A stretch of 64,000 bases of DNA from Lepidostoma basale (Eukaryota; Arthropoda; Insecta; Trichoptera; Lepidostomatidae), in the NCBI GenBank assembly GCA_022606425.2, contig JAHDVF020000074.1, positions 372,001-436,000 of the forward strand. Direction: 5' to 3'. Of the stretch, positions 1 to 12,365 are shown in pieces. Each line of letters begins with the position of its first letter. Position 1 is the first letter of the stretch. Below the pieces are notes generated by a model. It ran no database searches and was not told where the DNA came from. It saw only the letters and a program-made list of their open reading frames with translations. The translations under genes and the position numbers were made by a program.

Positions 1-645
1 ATGTTTACAAAGGATGGGAGGGTGGAGAAGGGTATTGAAAGAAGGGTTGGGGCAGGCAACAGAATAAATGGTGCACTTAAAGTTGTCATCGCAAACAAAA
101 GCCTATCCAAAAAAGCCAAGATGGCAGTGCACAATGGTGTTCTTGTGCCGACCCTTATGTATGGAAGTGAAACATGGAACTGGCAAAAGAAGGATGAAAG
201 TAGAATAAATGCAGTAGAAATGAGATCTCTAAGACGAATGTGTGGCAAATCTGTTTATGATAGAGTGACAAATGCAAGTATAAGAAGTGAATGTGGTGCG
301 AATGAAAGTGTTATAAACAAAATAAGGAAAGGGTCATTAAGATGGTTTGGACACATGGAAAGAATGAATGAAGAAAGAATGGTAAAGAAGGTATACTATG
401 TAAACGGCGTGAACGGAGCTAGAAATAGAGGAAGGCCGAGGAAAACGTGGCACGATCAAATCAATCAAATATTGAATGTCGGTCATGTGAGGAGTCGGAA
501 AAATCGACGTGCGTGCATGACAAGATGTATGAATGTAGAGGAAGCGAGAGACGTATGTCAGGACAGAACAGTGTGGCGTTCCATTCTTTCTGCCTACCCC
601 TCCGGGGAGACGGCGTGATGGTAAGTTAGTTAGTTTTAGTTTTAT
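1..645 (+). mobile_element. Family A non-LTR retrotransposon 3' end (A1)
   Basis: An open reading frame runs from the window edge to a TGA at 616-618 (205 codons), so the element is cut by the window start and the ATG at base 1 is probably not a true start. It encodes the region downstream of the reverse transcriptase catalytic core: GVLVPTLMYGSETW near residues 46-59, RWFGHMERM near 115, GRPRKTWHDQINQIL near 142, and a final CQDRTVWRSILSAYP. The stop is followed by a short TTAG-type simple repeat tail, the normal 3' terminus of this family. It is the best-preserved of about 21 family A copies here. Family-level assignment (non-LTR LINE) is firm; the clade is not. Confidence 0.85.
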
Positions 646-749
646 AATTATAATCAATTTAATTTTGTAGTATACTTATAATGTATTAATGTCTCTTATA
701 TATACATTGCAAATAACGGTTATGTATGGAACAATCCCTATTAATTAGG

Positions 750-1307
750 AACAAAAAAATATCAACGAAAGCAAAAAATGACTTTCACAGTGGAGTTCTA
801 GTTCCAACCCTTATGTATGGAAGCGAAGCAAGAAGGAAGGAACTGGCAGAAGAAGAATGAGAGCATAATAAATGCGGTTAAGATGAGATCCCCTAGACGT
901 GTGTGTGGTAAAACGTAATTACAAAGTTTCAAATGCTGTTATTAGGAAGGAATGTAGAGCGGAAGAAAGTATTATAAACAAATTGATGAAAGGATCACTG
1001 TGTTGGTTTAGTTACATGGAACGCATGGACGACGAAAGAATTGTTAAGAAAGGTTAAACAAAGTATACATAAACGATGTGAATGGAATACGGAGTCGAGA
1101 AAGACTAAGGAAAACATGGTATGACCAAATCAATCAAATTTTAAAGGTCGGATATGTTAGAAGTCGGAAGAACCGACGTGCGTGTATGACTCGCTATATG
1201 AATGTGGAGGGATCTAGAGATCTAGCAGGATAGACTAGTGTGGCGGTCCATTCTTTCTGTCTACCCTATCGGCGAAATGGCATGATGTTTTTTGTTGTTG
1301 TTGTTTT
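750..1307 (+). mobile_element. Family A LINE 3' end, broken (A2)
   Basis: A second, degenerate family A copy in the same orientation as A1, about 100 bp downstream. The peptides GVLVPTLMYGSE, a damaged HMERM region and the C-terminal RRACMTRYMNVE block can be read only across frameshifts and stops. It ends in GCATGATG followed by a TTG-type tail at about 1285-1303, so tail type differs from A1. Truncated at the 5' end. No function expected. Confidence 0.75.
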
Positions 1308-1366
1308 AAATGAAAAAATCTGTTTTCTATAATATATTTTATATAATATATATTTTATATTTACAG

Positions 1367-1450
1367 GGCATGGAATTCCCATGAAATAGAATATATCATT
1401 ATAAAACTTCTAGAAAACAGGTGTTTTTTTAAATATTTATTATATTATTA
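1367..1450 (+). repeat. Arm fragment of hammerhead-like family F9
   Basis: Contains the block TAAAACTTCTAGAAAACAG preceded by a TTCCCATGAAAT stretch. This is the outer arm of the F9 inverted-repeat elements seen better at 22420-22640 and 46128-46320. The ribozyme-like centre is not present here. Confidence 0.45.
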
Positions 1451-1544
1451 ATACATACGCATTTTATTTTACTTTACAATTTTTAATAGAATTTATTTTA
1501 CAATCTTCAATATAAGCATAAAATTGCTCATTATTATGAAGACG

Positions 1545-1625
1545 GAATCGGGTCGTGTCCAGGCTCGAACCCATGTCCCCTGGATTAGGAGCCAAGCGTT
1601 CTGTTCACTAGACCACCGCCCGATC
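1545..1625 (-). pseudogene. tRNA-like sequence (tRNA pseudogene or SINE head)
   Basis: Read on the minus strand, a 7-bp acceptor-like helix (GATCGGG with CCCGATT) encloses a D-arm/A-box-like GGTGGTCTAGTG, an anticodon-like loop CTCCTAA (CCT, arginine-like) and a T-arm/B-box GGTTCGAGCC. The T stem and D arm do not pair cleanly. A related but decayed copy at 53390-53450 suggests a dispersed tRNA-derived family rather than a single functional tRNA gene. Confidence 0.5.
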
Positions 1626-2296
1626 TCTAGACAAAATACTTAAATGACATTTCGACTACATCCTATGATATTGGAAAAAAATAATCTTAAAGGATCTTAC
1701 ATTCAACAAATGGAAAATTCTTTAATTAATATTTAATAAATTATTATACATGTATCATTTTATTTTTTAATATCAGCATACAAAGTAAACTGGTTCTGCC
1801 ATCTAGCGGTAGGCGCCGAAACATATTAGGGGATGTTCGAGATGTCATTTTAGAGCTGTAGATGGCAGCGGGTGCTGTGTCTTCGCTAAAAATATAATAA
1901 CAGGCTTTATATTCCTTAAAAATATGACGTAAATCCCTTTTCAACGATTATACTTAACATACTTTATCTGAGTTGTGTTGATTAAATTAAACATGCAATC
2001 AACACATTGTCAGTGAAATTCGGTAATGTTTTAATTTCATGAATCAAAGTACTTTTTTCAAAGCAAAGGAAAGTTTAACAATACACAATAAGACTAAATT
2101 TGTGAGACGTCATAATTTGCGTAATTTGGTATTAATTATTTAAAAAATACAAATAAAAAGGTAAATGCATAACATAACAAACAACAGTCAAAACAAATGT
2201 TTGAAATATTAATAAAAAAATGTAAAAAATAAAGAAAATGGCCATCTTAAAGGGGAAAACACGCTCTACAATAAAGTATTTTATAAACATAATATA
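1626..2296. other. AT-rich stretch without recognised features
   Basis: No coding signal or repeat family recognised. A GC-richer patch at about 1790-1880 has only a short uninformative frame. Confidence 0.5.
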
Positions 2297-2710
2297 CTAG
2301 CGGACCCGACAGACTTTGTCCTGTCCGAACGTTGGTTACCTGCTATTAGCTGATTCAGCAAATGTTATTTCGATACTTGAATTTTCGATAAACTATATAC
2401 TTATTGACTTTTTTTAATAACAATAATAAAAAAAGGTTTGTTTTTTCACTACACTTACGTTGCTAGATTAAAATTTGCGCATGCTAAAACACAGAAATCG
2501 ACATCAGCGTCATCTATGGTAAACAAACATAACTATGAATTATTCCCAGAAGGTCCATAATTCATTAACTTCTTAGAATGTTTTAACGATCACATACCGG
2601 GTCCAAATGAGAATCTAAACCATCCAGAGACCCACTCTAACACTCACAAAAATGCATCAAAATGGGTCCAGACGTTTAGGAGGAGTACAACTACATACAA
2701 GTGAATCTAC
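2297..2710. repeat. High-copy arthropod-type interspersed repeat, class unknown
   Basis: Begins CTAGCGGACCCGACAGACTT and later contains CACTCACAAAAATGCATC and GGGTCCAGACGTTTAGGAGG. I recognise these phrases as typical of a very common arthropod interspersed repeat, but I cannot assign a class (Helitron-like or other) from sequence alone. No reading frame of note. Confidence 0.45.
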
Positions 2711-3867
2711 GTATCTGATAATATTTTTTTTAAAGTTTTATTGAATACTTAATATTGGGGAAAGTACCTTTTTGGGCATTGACAAAGTTCATTATTAAAA
2801 CTTTTTTTAAATGCCAAACTAGACGAAAGATTACATATAAAAAAATTAAAACATCTAGTTAGAAAACAGACATTTCCTTGAATATAATATATAATAATTA
2901 ATATGGAGTTATTCTTTACATGTATTATTCAAAAATCAATTAATCCTTATTCAATTTTCTTGAAAACCACCAATTTAAGTTTTATTATATTATATTTAAG
3001 GCATATTTAAACTTGCTTCACACTTTCATCTGATTACTCTTATAATATATAAAAATCTTTTAGAAAATTGACTGTTTTTGAATACTTTTGATAACACATT
3101 TTTTTTAATTGGAATATTTTATATATACTTTTATCTTTGTTTTAGAGAATGTATAATCAAATTATCATCTTATGAAAATATGCACATATTGTTGTCCGAA
3201 CCTTTTGTCGCGTAGGGGATACAACCCACCCCCATAATGGACATATCGTGTAAGCTATATAAGCGTCCTCTATCGTATCAACCACTCTTAGAATTGATGA
3301 TCTGTGCCCTTTAAGCCGACAGCGCCACAAAGCGAAAAGAATAAGAGTATCGATTCACCGCCACAAAGACCACAACAAAATAACACAACCCGTTTATACA
3401 GTGGCATAGATACTATGATGTTTTCTTGGAAATTTCGCAAAGGGCAAGAATTAAATTGTTAATGTGCTGAATGAGTAACAATGGTTTACAATTGCTTGTG
3501 CATACGACTTATTTATACAGCAGTGATAATTAATCGTTTGATCGCGAAATCAATTACAAGTAAATATATAATTTAGTGGTTTTGCTATATCCAAAGGTTT
3601 CCTGGACCTGACTCATCTGATATCGGATCAGATTTAACCATTTATGGCAAAGGTTCCCCAAAATATTTTGGTTCGTTTTGGCGAATACACTCAATATTAT
3701 AATCTGTTAGTCTGAAATTGAAAATGGAGATGGTACATAACATTATTAAAATTGAGTTGGGATTTCAGTGGTGGCTTCTAATTTAATTTTATTATGATTA
3801 TTTTTTAAGTATTTATGAGAATCATTAAAAATAATGTGTTTGTACACAAATAATAAAATGATAAAAC
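2711..3867. other. AT-rich stretch, one GC-richer patch
   Basis: No gene or repeat family recognised. A GC-richer patch at about 3190-3400 looks unique in this window and has no open frame of useful length. Confidence 0.5.
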
Positions 3868-3955
3868 AACATGTCAATAATGGAGAAGTATGGGGGAGGC
3901 CTATGTCCAGCAGTGGACGACAACGGCTGTTAAAGAAGAAGAAGAAGAATACAAT
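3868..3955 (+). mobile_element. RTE-like LINE, extreme 3' end
   Basis: Encodes the terminal GGLCPAVDD-like peptide (the family's usual form is EEAYVQQWT) followed by an AAGAAGAAG tail. The same ending is seen at 10303-11195 (reversed), 33412-34065 and 49030-49165. Only about 90 bp survive. Confidence 0.6.
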
Positions 3956-4074
3956 AAAAATTCTCAATTTGATTTTCTTTGAGCTAACTCGCTAAATCTA
4001 AATCGCCTAATTACCTATAGTTGTTTTGGAATCCTGTTTTGCCGAAAAAAATATTTGTTTAATAGTAGAAAATT

Positions 4075-4215
4075 AATAATGAAAACTTCAGTTTTTTTAA
4101 ATGCATTATTATTTATAGGGGTAACATGTTTCGCCCTCCGAGTGTATTATCAAGCATTTTATTTTCCATAAAATAAAATGTAACTTCTAGAACACAGATT
4201 TCTAAGAAAAACTAC
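4075..4215 (-). repeat. F9 hammerhead-like inverted-repeat relic
   Basis: On the minus strand, a short stem like GCCU...AGGC is followed by GAAACATGTTAC, and the arm TAACTTCTAGAACACAG lies beside it. It matches the F9 centre seen at 22480-22600. The CUGANGA box is not recognisable. Confidence 0.4.
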
Positions 4216-4283
4216 AATCAAACTTGCAATAAGAAAATCATAAAATAAATACGCAAAAACTTGGATGTCATCAAGAAAGAGAA

Positions 4284-4845
4284 AAACTAACTAACCATCA
4301 CGCCAGAGACGATGAATTGCCACAATGATCTGTCCTGCCATACCTCTCGGGCTTCCTCTACATTCATACATCGTACCATGCACGCACGTCGATTATTCCG
4401 ACTTCGAATATGGCCGCCTTTTAGTTATTGATTAATTTGGTCATGCCATGTTTTCCTCGGACATTCTCGGCTTGTTTTTCCACTCACGCTACTTGTGTAG
4501 AGCTTTTAACCGTTCTACTCTCATCCATTCATTCCATAATATGTCCAAACCATCTCAGGGATCCTTTTTTAATTTTATCCATGGTGCAGTCATCTGCCTT
4601 AAATTTCTTTCTTATTTCATCGTTCAGTATTCTATCATTACAAAGTTTTCCCGCACATTATTCTTAGTGGTCTCATTTCTACGGCGTTTATCCTGCTTTC
4701 ATCCTTCGTTTGCCAGCTCCTAGTTTCACTCACATATATGAGGGTTGGCACTAGAACTCCATTGTGTACTGCCATCTTTGCTTCTGTGGATATATTTCTA
4801 TTTTCAGTAATGACTTTGAGTGCGCCATTTATTTTATTCAGAAAG
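4284..4845 (-). mobile_element. Family A LINE 3' end (A3)
   Basis: Minus-strand family A copy. The tail (ACTAACTAACCATCACGCC when read on the plus strand) is at 4284, and coding similarity extends 5' to NKINGALKVITENRNIS and GVLVPTLIYVSET near 4740-4845. The frame is broken several times between the HMERM region and the C-terminus. 5' truncated. Confidence 0.75.
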
Positions 4846-5317
4846 AGTACGAGAATATTTTGAATACAAGAGAGCAAGAAAGGAATACTTCTTAGTTTGT
4901 TAAAATTTTAACTTGTGGAAAAAAAATTTTATTACTGATAACGATTGTACAGCGAACCAAGTTTTTTAAGAAAATAAAATCTTTACTTCAGGTCATAGTA
5001 ATTATTTAATCAAAAGTTATATATCATTGATCAAGAAACAAGCCTTGAGCCTTTGTTTATTACGTATTTTCAAAATGTTAGCAATAAGAACGGTTAATTT
5101 AGAAGTTATTTTAGAAAAATAAACATTATGCTTCCTGGGCAAATAATCTTTTGATTAAATATATTATGCTAACTTATAATTCTTGGGAAGCGGAAAAGTT
5201 TCGTTTGTCTTCATTTTGTTCATTCGAAACGTATAATTACTTTTTAAAAACATTTTCATAATAAAAAAAAACATTTTCACAATAAAAAATCTTTCATTAA
5301 AGTGTTGTGTTTCATTA
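4846..5317. other. AT-rich stretch without recognised features
   Basis: Nothing supported apart from short random frames. Confidence 0.5.
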
Positions 5318-5585
5318 TACATATCGCACGTTGAAAACAAAAGTGACACTATAAAAAAATCTCAATTTTTTAGTACGGTCATTTAAAGTTTTTGTGAGGT
5401 CAATAACTTGACTGTGAGTAGAAATATATCTAATGTTGTTGTTTTATATATTAGTTTAGATATTATTCTATCAGAATCTAATTGATTTTAATTAGGTTCA
5501 TAATCAGGGAAAACTTTAAATGACCGTACTGAAAAATTGAGGTTTTTGTATAGTGTCACTTTTGTTTTCAACGTGCGATATATGA
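5318..5585. repeat. Foldback (inverted-repeat) element
   Basis: Two arms of about 72 bp (about 5318-5390 and 5511-5585) are reverse complements with few mismatches, including CGCACGTTGAAAACAAAAGT and its complement, separated by about 120 bp. No ribozyme-like centre and no reading frame. Arm identity suggests a fairly young non-autonomous element. Confidence 0.75.
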
Positions 5586-6106
5586 AATTTATTTTTTCAA
5601 ACAAATATATTTATATAAAAAATAGCTGAAAAGCACAACCCTCTATACGAATGTGATAGAACTAAGCTTTTTTATTAAACCTTCATCTTACGTATTTTAT
5701 GTGTGCATTATGATAAATAAAAAAAATCTTTTAAATTATTTTTTATCGTTCTAAAGTAATTATTTTATATTTCCCTGATTTGTACACAATTTTAATTACC
5801 AATTATAAGTTAACACAGTAGGCAACAAATTAAAGTAAACAGTGGAGTAACTTTGTTTGCTTAAAAAATATTCTTTACTTAGAAATACTAACTTTTAATT
5901 TGCTAACATTCAATAACAGAAATATTTTAAGTAAACTTCTAATAATAAATTTCGACGTGCGAGTATATTGTTAAGACGTATCTATTTTTAATATACATTC
6001 TTATTAAAAAGTTTTTAATATACAATCGAAACATCTCGATAGAAATAAACTCTTAAATGAAAAAAAAAAACAGTTTTAAATCATAAAAAATATAAATCTA
6101 TATATA
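5586..6106. other. AT-rich stretch without recognised features
   Basis: No coding or repeat signal supported. Confidence 0.5.
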
Positions 6107-6400
6107 ATTAAAATACCGTTAAATTGAAACACTGTTATTATAATTATATCACAATTAATTTAATTTCTACGAAATTGTCGCGATAGCTGTTTCGCTTGCC
6201 AAGGTTAGCAGCATCTGCAGTCAATTGTTGATTGTAACACCTGATGATTCAAACATTAGTTAGCGAAACAGCTATCGCGAGAATTTTATAGAAATCAAAT
6301 CAATTGGGTTACTATAACAGTGTTTCAATTAAATGGTTAATAATGTTGAAATATCAAAGTGTCGCGCCAAAATACTGGATTATCTAATGTAAAGTTTCCA
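6107..6400. repeat. F1 inverted-repeat element with two hammerhead-like centres
   Basis: Long imperfect inverted repeat. The outer arms carry AATTGAAACACTGTTAT and its complement; the inner arms carry GTCGCGATAGCTGTTTCGC and its complement. Each arm ends in a hammerhead-like motif, on the minus strand at 6172-6220 and the plus strand at 6232-6290. Downstream of the right arm is the shared F1 tail TAATGTTGAAATATCAAAGT, also found after the copy near 61850. Confidence 0.7.
6241..6276 (+). ncRNA. Hammerhead-like motif, F1 family
   Basis: CTGATGA box at 6241-6247 and GAAA at 6265-6268, then CAGCTATC. Both core boxes are intact, but stem II (UCAAAC with GUUAGC) has mismatches. Stem III reads CAGCUA rather than the family CAGCUG. 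Probably a decayed copy. Confidence 0.5.
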
Positions 6401-9224
6401 ATTATTTAAGTCAGAAAGTATTGGTTAGCAAAATTGTCAAATAAAATAGATATTATTTAAGTCGCTTTTGTGTGGACCCCACTGGCTACCATTTCGGATT
6501 TTTTCCTCAGTTCAATTAAGTAACAGTAATTTTACTGGGCTTATATTGAAAATTTCTCTCTACTCGGATATAAGGAACCTATTATAGATGATCACGCTTT
6601 CCCAAATATTTATGATTTTTTTTAAACCCTTATAGGTCGGCTGGCTGCATTCACAGTAAAAAAAAACTAACTTGAATGTATCTTGTAAACCTCATAACTT
6701 TATTTCCTTACTACAATTGCACGTTAAATAACGATGAACTTAGAATTCTGTCTACAGCTGTAAATGTAGTCAATCGCAGAACTAGACAGTTTTTTTACTG
6801 CTAATGAAGCAATCGTAGTTTATAAAGTGAACTCGTACTTTATACAGTGCAAAACACAGTGATAACATCAGAACGATCCATTTTATTTTACAATTGCGCA
6901 CGGTGATGATTACCGAGGAACTACAATTTATGTTTTATTTCATTTCTCCACATCAACTGAATGCAAGAACTTTGTATTTTATATATTCCTCGTCAATCAA
7001 TCATAATATGAACTGCACATAGTAGGATGTTTCAAGACCGAGGAGCCTGGCAATCTTCAATTAAGAGTTTCGACCCTAAATAAATGAGAAATGGTTAGGA
7101 GAGAAGAAAATATGCCATAACGACATAAAAACATTGATCAATATCAAGTAATCATTATTTTGTATGAAATCAACTTATCTAGCGTGTGATCGTTGACCTC
7201 ACACACGCGTAAGTTCATTCCAGTCGGGAACGTCGCGCGAGCAAGACGTGTGTACATTTAATTTCTTGCACTCATTTTGTAATATTGTTCGTCTTATAAT
7301 TCATGACGAAATTATGTTATTTCCTAAATGCAACAATTAAAATATTAAATAATAATAATAATCATAAACACATTTATAACTGGACGCTCAGCATTCAGCA
7401 TAGTGGCTAACGAATGAATCAAGTTATTACTAGATTTACAGTGTTAACACTTGATTTACAGTGTTAACACTTGAATTAGAGTATTAACACTAGATTTACG
7501 TTGCTTAACTCATAATTCTTTATTTTGTTTATAAATTCGATTTACGGTGCTTAATTCATTGTTTTAGAACACCACTATAAAATGGTAATTTAAAATGATT
7601 TCCGTTAACTTTTATACTTTCTTGTTAAGAAAAAAAAAGCTAAATCTCATTAACTCTTAACGGTTTTACTTCAAAAAGCCTTTCTTTGCGTTCTCTTGTT
7701 TTCTTTCCCATTACCGGACAATTAAATTATGTGCCTTAAAAATCTTTTGATTGAAATTTATATCAAATTCGCAGCGAGCGGTTATTAAAAATTCTTACAA
7801 ATTGAGCGAATTTAGATAAATAATCTTCTTTGTTCAATTTCTGCCATGAAACGTGCCTTCTTTAATATTGTGGAATTTACAAAAAATATTGGATGGTATA
7901 ATTTAGTACATATTTTACAAAATATTGAGTATGTACTAGTATATGTGAATACGTATACCCTTAGTAGAGTATTGTATTTTATTATCTACGAGTATCTATT
8001 GGTATTCGTAAATATGTGACTTTAAGTATATCTAAGCTTCTTTTTACGCGACTAAGTTTACGTACCAAAACTCTCACTCCTTCTGAAGATTAAAGATTAT
8101 TTTCAGTTATAAGATTTGTATTTGCATTTCATTAATAAGATATACAACACAATTAATGTTGGTTAGTAGAAAATAAAATTTTAAATATGTTGTATTTTCA
8201 TAACACTTTTTACACTTTTCACAAACATGTTTTGTACCGTGCACGTACTTTCAAAGTGTATTGTTTATATAAATTTATACTAATGAAGGACGGTCTGAAA
8301 TATGTTTATGAGAAACGCAAAAAATTCGTAGTTTTTTAAATGTTGTTCAAATATGAATCCAAAACACCAGTATCGTAGTGGGATCCAAAAATACCTTCAA
8401 TTTAGCCAATTTAATTTGTTGATATCATCACACGAAATGCCTTAAAATGTACTTAAATAATTTAATGAATTCACAGTAAACGCACAACATTAATTTATTA
8501 ATAAAAAAATCCATAAAATGTCTCTTCAATCCAACGTCAATAATAGAAATTTAACATTAAATAACCTTCACATTTTATAAATTTAAAACTCCATTAAGTA
8601 TAAGTAAAGAAAAAATTATAAACTTTATTTGTTCCTTTTATCCCACAATCTAACTAAATAATAATTAAGCCTACCTCTAGACTTAACTGCTTCTCTCCCC
8701 TTTCTTTTAGTATATAAGAAACGATTTTTATCTCATTTTATTGATAAAACTTCTACACCAAAGAAAGGCGTCTGTGACCTGGAACATGTAAAAACGTGAA
8801 AATACAATGTTTCAAAAAATTTATCAAATTTGAATCCACAACACAGAGTGATAACGAATATAGAAGAACTAATGAGTTCTCATTTGTTATATGAAATTTC
8901 GTGCTTGTGCACTAGTTTATATAGTCGTTGAATATGATACTTAAGTCCAATGATTCAATTCAGCTGTGTCGTCAATATCCTGCGTGGTCTAACCAGAACA
9001 TGCAAAGCCACTCTGACCACCTTCAGTTGAACTTGCCATAGCGATGCGCATTGTTCATTTAACGATAACGTATAACTGAACTATTCCCGTAGAGACCACT
9101 ATGTCGCATTGCTAACTTAGTCCAGAGGAGAATGTCCTTAAGAGAAAGGTGAGGTTATTTTAATAATTGAGATAATAGTTTTTCAAAACCACTAACTCAC
9201 AACCGTCTTTTCAGAAAAATATTA
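6401..9224. other. Long AT-rich stretch, mostly featureless
   Basis: No convincing exon, LINE or transposon was found. A GC-richer patch occurs at about 8930-9130, and a short tandem repeat (listed separately) at 7428-7503. The rest is AT-rich with short random frames. Confidence 0.5.
7428..7503. repeat. Short tandem repeat, about 20-bp unit
   Basis: Four adjacent imperfect copies of a unit close to GATTTACAGTGTTAACACTT. The second and third copies are nearly identical; the first and fourth have substitutions. Confidence 0.8.
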
Positions 9225-9310
9225 TTATTATTGTTATTTTGTTCAGTGGCTATTTGTACAATTACAGCGCGAGCCAAATCGATGATAAGAAGAGTCAAAC
9301 TCCATGATGA
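9225..9310 (-). repeat. SINE-related tail fragment
   Basis: Shares the block CAGCGCGAGCCAAATCGATG with the region beside the minus-strand SINE at 46955-47185 (there CAGCGCAAGCCAAATCGATG), preceded by a TTATTATT run in both. The tRNA-like head is absent. Confidence 0.4.
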
Positions 9311-9383
9311 ATCCTTAACTCGTTACCAAAACTGTATTTGTATGATTTATGAAATAAAATAAAAATTAGAAGTAAATAATACA

Positions 9384-9652
9384 ACGTTACGGACGTTAAG
9401 GTCCATAAGATTTCATATCTGGGTCACATTCTGCGGGGAGATAAATACAGTTTGCTCCAACTAATACTGATGGGAAAAATTGAGGGGCAGCGTGGTCCTG
9501 GTAGAAGGCAAACGTCATGGCTTTGCAACATAAGAGACTGGGCCGGGATGAAACATGTGGGGGAGCTGTTCCGGGTTGCGCAATATAGAGAAGCCTTCGC
9601 CAGAGTGATTGTCAACGTCAGGGGGACCTGATACGGCACGTGAAGAAAAAGA
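9384..9652 (+). mobile_element. Family C LINE 3' end
   Basis: Encodes, across frame breaks, KISYLGHILRGDKYSLLQ, a GRRQTSWLCNIRDW block and a terminal EAFARVIVNVRGT-like peptide, ending with an AAGAAAAAGAAA tail. The same terminal block occurs at 12853-13352. 5' truncated. Confidence 0.75.
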
Positions 9653-10302
9653 AATAATACAAACTTTAAAGCTTTAAGGTATTGTTAAATTATATTACAA
9701 GGGACAAAAATGTTGACGATTCGGAGTATTTTCATTAAAGTTAACTACATGAACAATTTTCTAATTTTTAGTTAAAAATAAAATTGTACAACCATTTTAA
9801 GGATTTTAATAATTACTTAAGGATTTATGATTTCACTTATACATACCCAAATCTCTTCAGGTAGAGAGTACGTTATAATTAATTGGATAAATTTATCAAA
9901 AGTAAAACCTAAATGAAGCGAAATGCTAAATGAAAGGTCAATGTTTATTTTTTACCTCTAATCCCTGGGGATTAGGGGATGAATAGGTTTTGAGATAGGT
10001 ACATATTTAATAATGAACCTTCCTGATAGAACCCTCACGTTTAATTTTCATCATTTGGTAAAATTTCACAGATTATTTATGTTGTATATCATCGTGAAAA
10101 TTTATTTGACGTCAGTTCCGATAAATGTTTTCTTTAAACCAGTGAAGTAAATTATCTGCAGTGAAAAATAAATATTAAACCTTTTCATGAAATTTGAAAA
10201 TTATATTTGCATTTATTAATCTATGGTATATTAATATTAATCTAATAACCTTTACATGATATTTGAAAATTATATTTGCTTTATTCTATCTTATATGTTG
10301 TT
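9653..10302. other. AT-rich stretch without recognised features
   Basis: No supported gene or repeat. Confidence 0.5.
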
Positions 10303-11195
10303 CTTCTTCTTCTTCTTCAGCCCGTATTGACCGTCCACTCCTGGATGTAGGCCTCCTCTCGCATTTTCCATTCTCTTCTATTCTGAGCGATCCGCATCCA
10401 GGCACTTCCCGCACTTCTCCGGATATCGTCGCGCCAACGCAACTGTGGGCGCCCAACTCCACGCTTTGCCGTCCTTGGCCACCATCACAGCAGTCGCCTT
10501 GTCCACTTTTCTTCTGGATCGCGAGTGACATGTCCCGCCCATCGCCACTTGAGGGTTGCGGCCATCTTGACAACATCGGAAACCTTTGTCCTGACTCTTA
10601 TGTCCTCATTTCTGAGTCTGTCAACATGGCTCTCTCCATTGCTCTCTGAGTGACTCTTAGCTTGTTGGCACTTTTTTGTGACATTGTGACTGTCTCAATA
10701 CCATAAGTGAACACTGGCAGGACACAGGCATTGAACAATTTCCTTTTCAGGTTGATGGGTATTTTCGGATTTTTCAAAATGTGACCAAGATTTTTGAATG
10801 CTGCCCAGCTTAGTCCGACTCTTCTATTCAGGTCTGCTGTCTGGTTATCTCGCCCAAGCTGTATTTTGTGACCCAAATAAATGTATTCACTGACAGATTC
10901 AATGCTGGCATTGTCCAATACGATTTGTGCTGGTTGTGACGTCATCAACTTGGTTTTAGTGAGGTTCATTTTTAGGCCAACTTTTTTAGATGCTTCGTTC
11001 AACTCCTTTAGCATTTCCGTCAGTTGTGTAGGGTCGTTACTGATGACAATAATATCATCTGCGAAACGTAGGTAATTAAGGTGAGCGCCATCTATGATTA
11101 TGCCTTTGGAGTCCCATGGTAGATGTTTTAAGGCATATTCCAACGCCAAAGTAAATAGTTTCGGAGAAATTGGATCTCCTTGTCTCACTTCCTAT
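10303..11195 (-). mobile_element. RTE-like LINE: reverse transcriptase C-terminal half
   Basis: The minus-strand frame from 11188 to 10598 encodes 196 residues beginning MRQGDPISPKLFTLALEYAL, with the catalytic FADDIIV motif near residues 42-48, then KVGLKMNLTKTKLM, YLGHKIQLGRDNQ and RAMERAML. A frameshift near 10600 moves the C-terminal part into another frame, where GRPQLRWRDDIRR and EEAYIQEWT-like peptides are readable. An AAGAAG-type tail lies at the 3' end (10303-10318). The start of this fragment replaces an upstream GVRQGD motif, so it is 5' truncated. Motif style resembles the RTE/BovB group; this is the only copy here that keeps the reverse transcriptase active-site motif. Confidence 0.88.
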
Positions 11196-11654
11196 ATGTT
11201 GTTAATAGGAAGGAAAATTCATAAATAATTTGTAAGCATGATACAAGAATTAATAATGGCGAAAATGTTCGATATCACCATATTTAATGTATGGCAAACA
11301 AATATATATTCAGTTATATGTTTTATATCTATGACTAATAAATAGTAGATTTTCATTAACATGTTCGTACATAAGATAATTATAATGCTCCAGAAAGACA
11401 AAATACATCTGTAATAATAAATACTTTTGTCGATCGATTATCTATGATATAAAAAAGCGTAGATATTTACGGTTGGTAAAACATGTTTTTGGATATTTGG
11501 TATATCCATGTATCTTGGTATCCACTTCGACCGACGTTTCGAATATCATTACAATCTCTATCTTATACTTTATTTTATCATGAATATGGTGAATTTCGAT
11601 TAATTCAATTATGGTTGATTCATGATAAAATTTGTTTAAATATATTTTTTTATA
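11196..11654. other. AT-rich stretch without recognised features
   Basis: Only short low-complexity frames on both strands. Confidence 0.5.
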
Positions 11655-11658
11655 TAAA

Positions 11659-11718
11659 TTATTATTACTACACTGATAAAGGGCTTCTGTGTTCCGAAAC
11701 ATGTTTAAGTTAATAAGT
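11659..11718 (+). ncRNA. Hammerhead-like motif, F3 family
   Basis: Box CTGATAA at 11673-11679 (one change from CUGANGA), a GGG...TCC stem II, GAAA at 11696-11699, then CATGTT. Flanks TTATTA (before) and TAATAA (after) can form a distal stem I. The order of elements matches the F3 copies at 25559 and 59507. Substitution of the conserved G in the box makes activity doubtful. Confidence 0.5.
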
Positions 11719-11954
11719 ATTTTTTATTATTACATGTATTTAAAAATAAAATGTTCTATTACAAGTTTTTTATTTAATTTAATTAAGAATCCGCAACACA
11801 GAGTAATATGGTGAATATATTATAGAAAGAATAATATTATAATTATATAGTTGGATAATAATTACACGGAAGAATTACTTATTGCTATTCGACAAGAGAT
11901 CATTTGTGATTGGCAGTACTATGTTAAGACCTTAGAACTAAGTGTATAAGTATT

Positions 11955-12365
11955 CAGGTGCCTAAATGAAATTCAAATCAATTTGATTAAGTCTAAGCCG
12001 AAATCAGTGACATCTCTAAGGAATCTCAAAGATGTTCTAAATTTGATTTTGATTAACAACAACGCATTATCAAATCAAATCAGTTTATTTCATCAACAGA
12101 CATTACAAATTTTATTTTTATTGCATCTATTGAGAACAGGTAAAATAATATATTATGTACAGTATACTACCAGAAACACATAAGAGATGGTTCAACATTA
12201 GGAAGACGGGATACTCTCCAGAATTAAGAGTATTTACCTTCTGAACATACTTTCACTAACATGAAAGACATCGATCTCCGAGGAGACCGCGTTCAGCAGA
12301 CTAATTGCTCTTCCCAGCGGTGTCACCAGAGGCAGATTGGTTCTGGCGGCCGGTAGGTAAAACAA
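11955..12365. repeat. Dispersed repeat D1, copy 1
   Basis: Shares with 43620-43945 a block containing ATCAGTTTAT, GAGATGGTTC, GATACTCTCCA, AGAGTATTT, TTCTGAACATACTTTCA, and an ending near AGATTGGTTCTG. A short piece of the same repeat interrupts the RTE-like relic at 33661-33722. No recognisable protein. Class unknown; a SINE or non-autonomous element is possible. Confidence 0.65.

Noticed and set aside
3590..3665. Minus-strand CAGATGAGTC...GGAAACC resembling a hammerhead core
   Set aside because: No stem II can form between the box and GAAA, and no GUC follows; likely coincidence.
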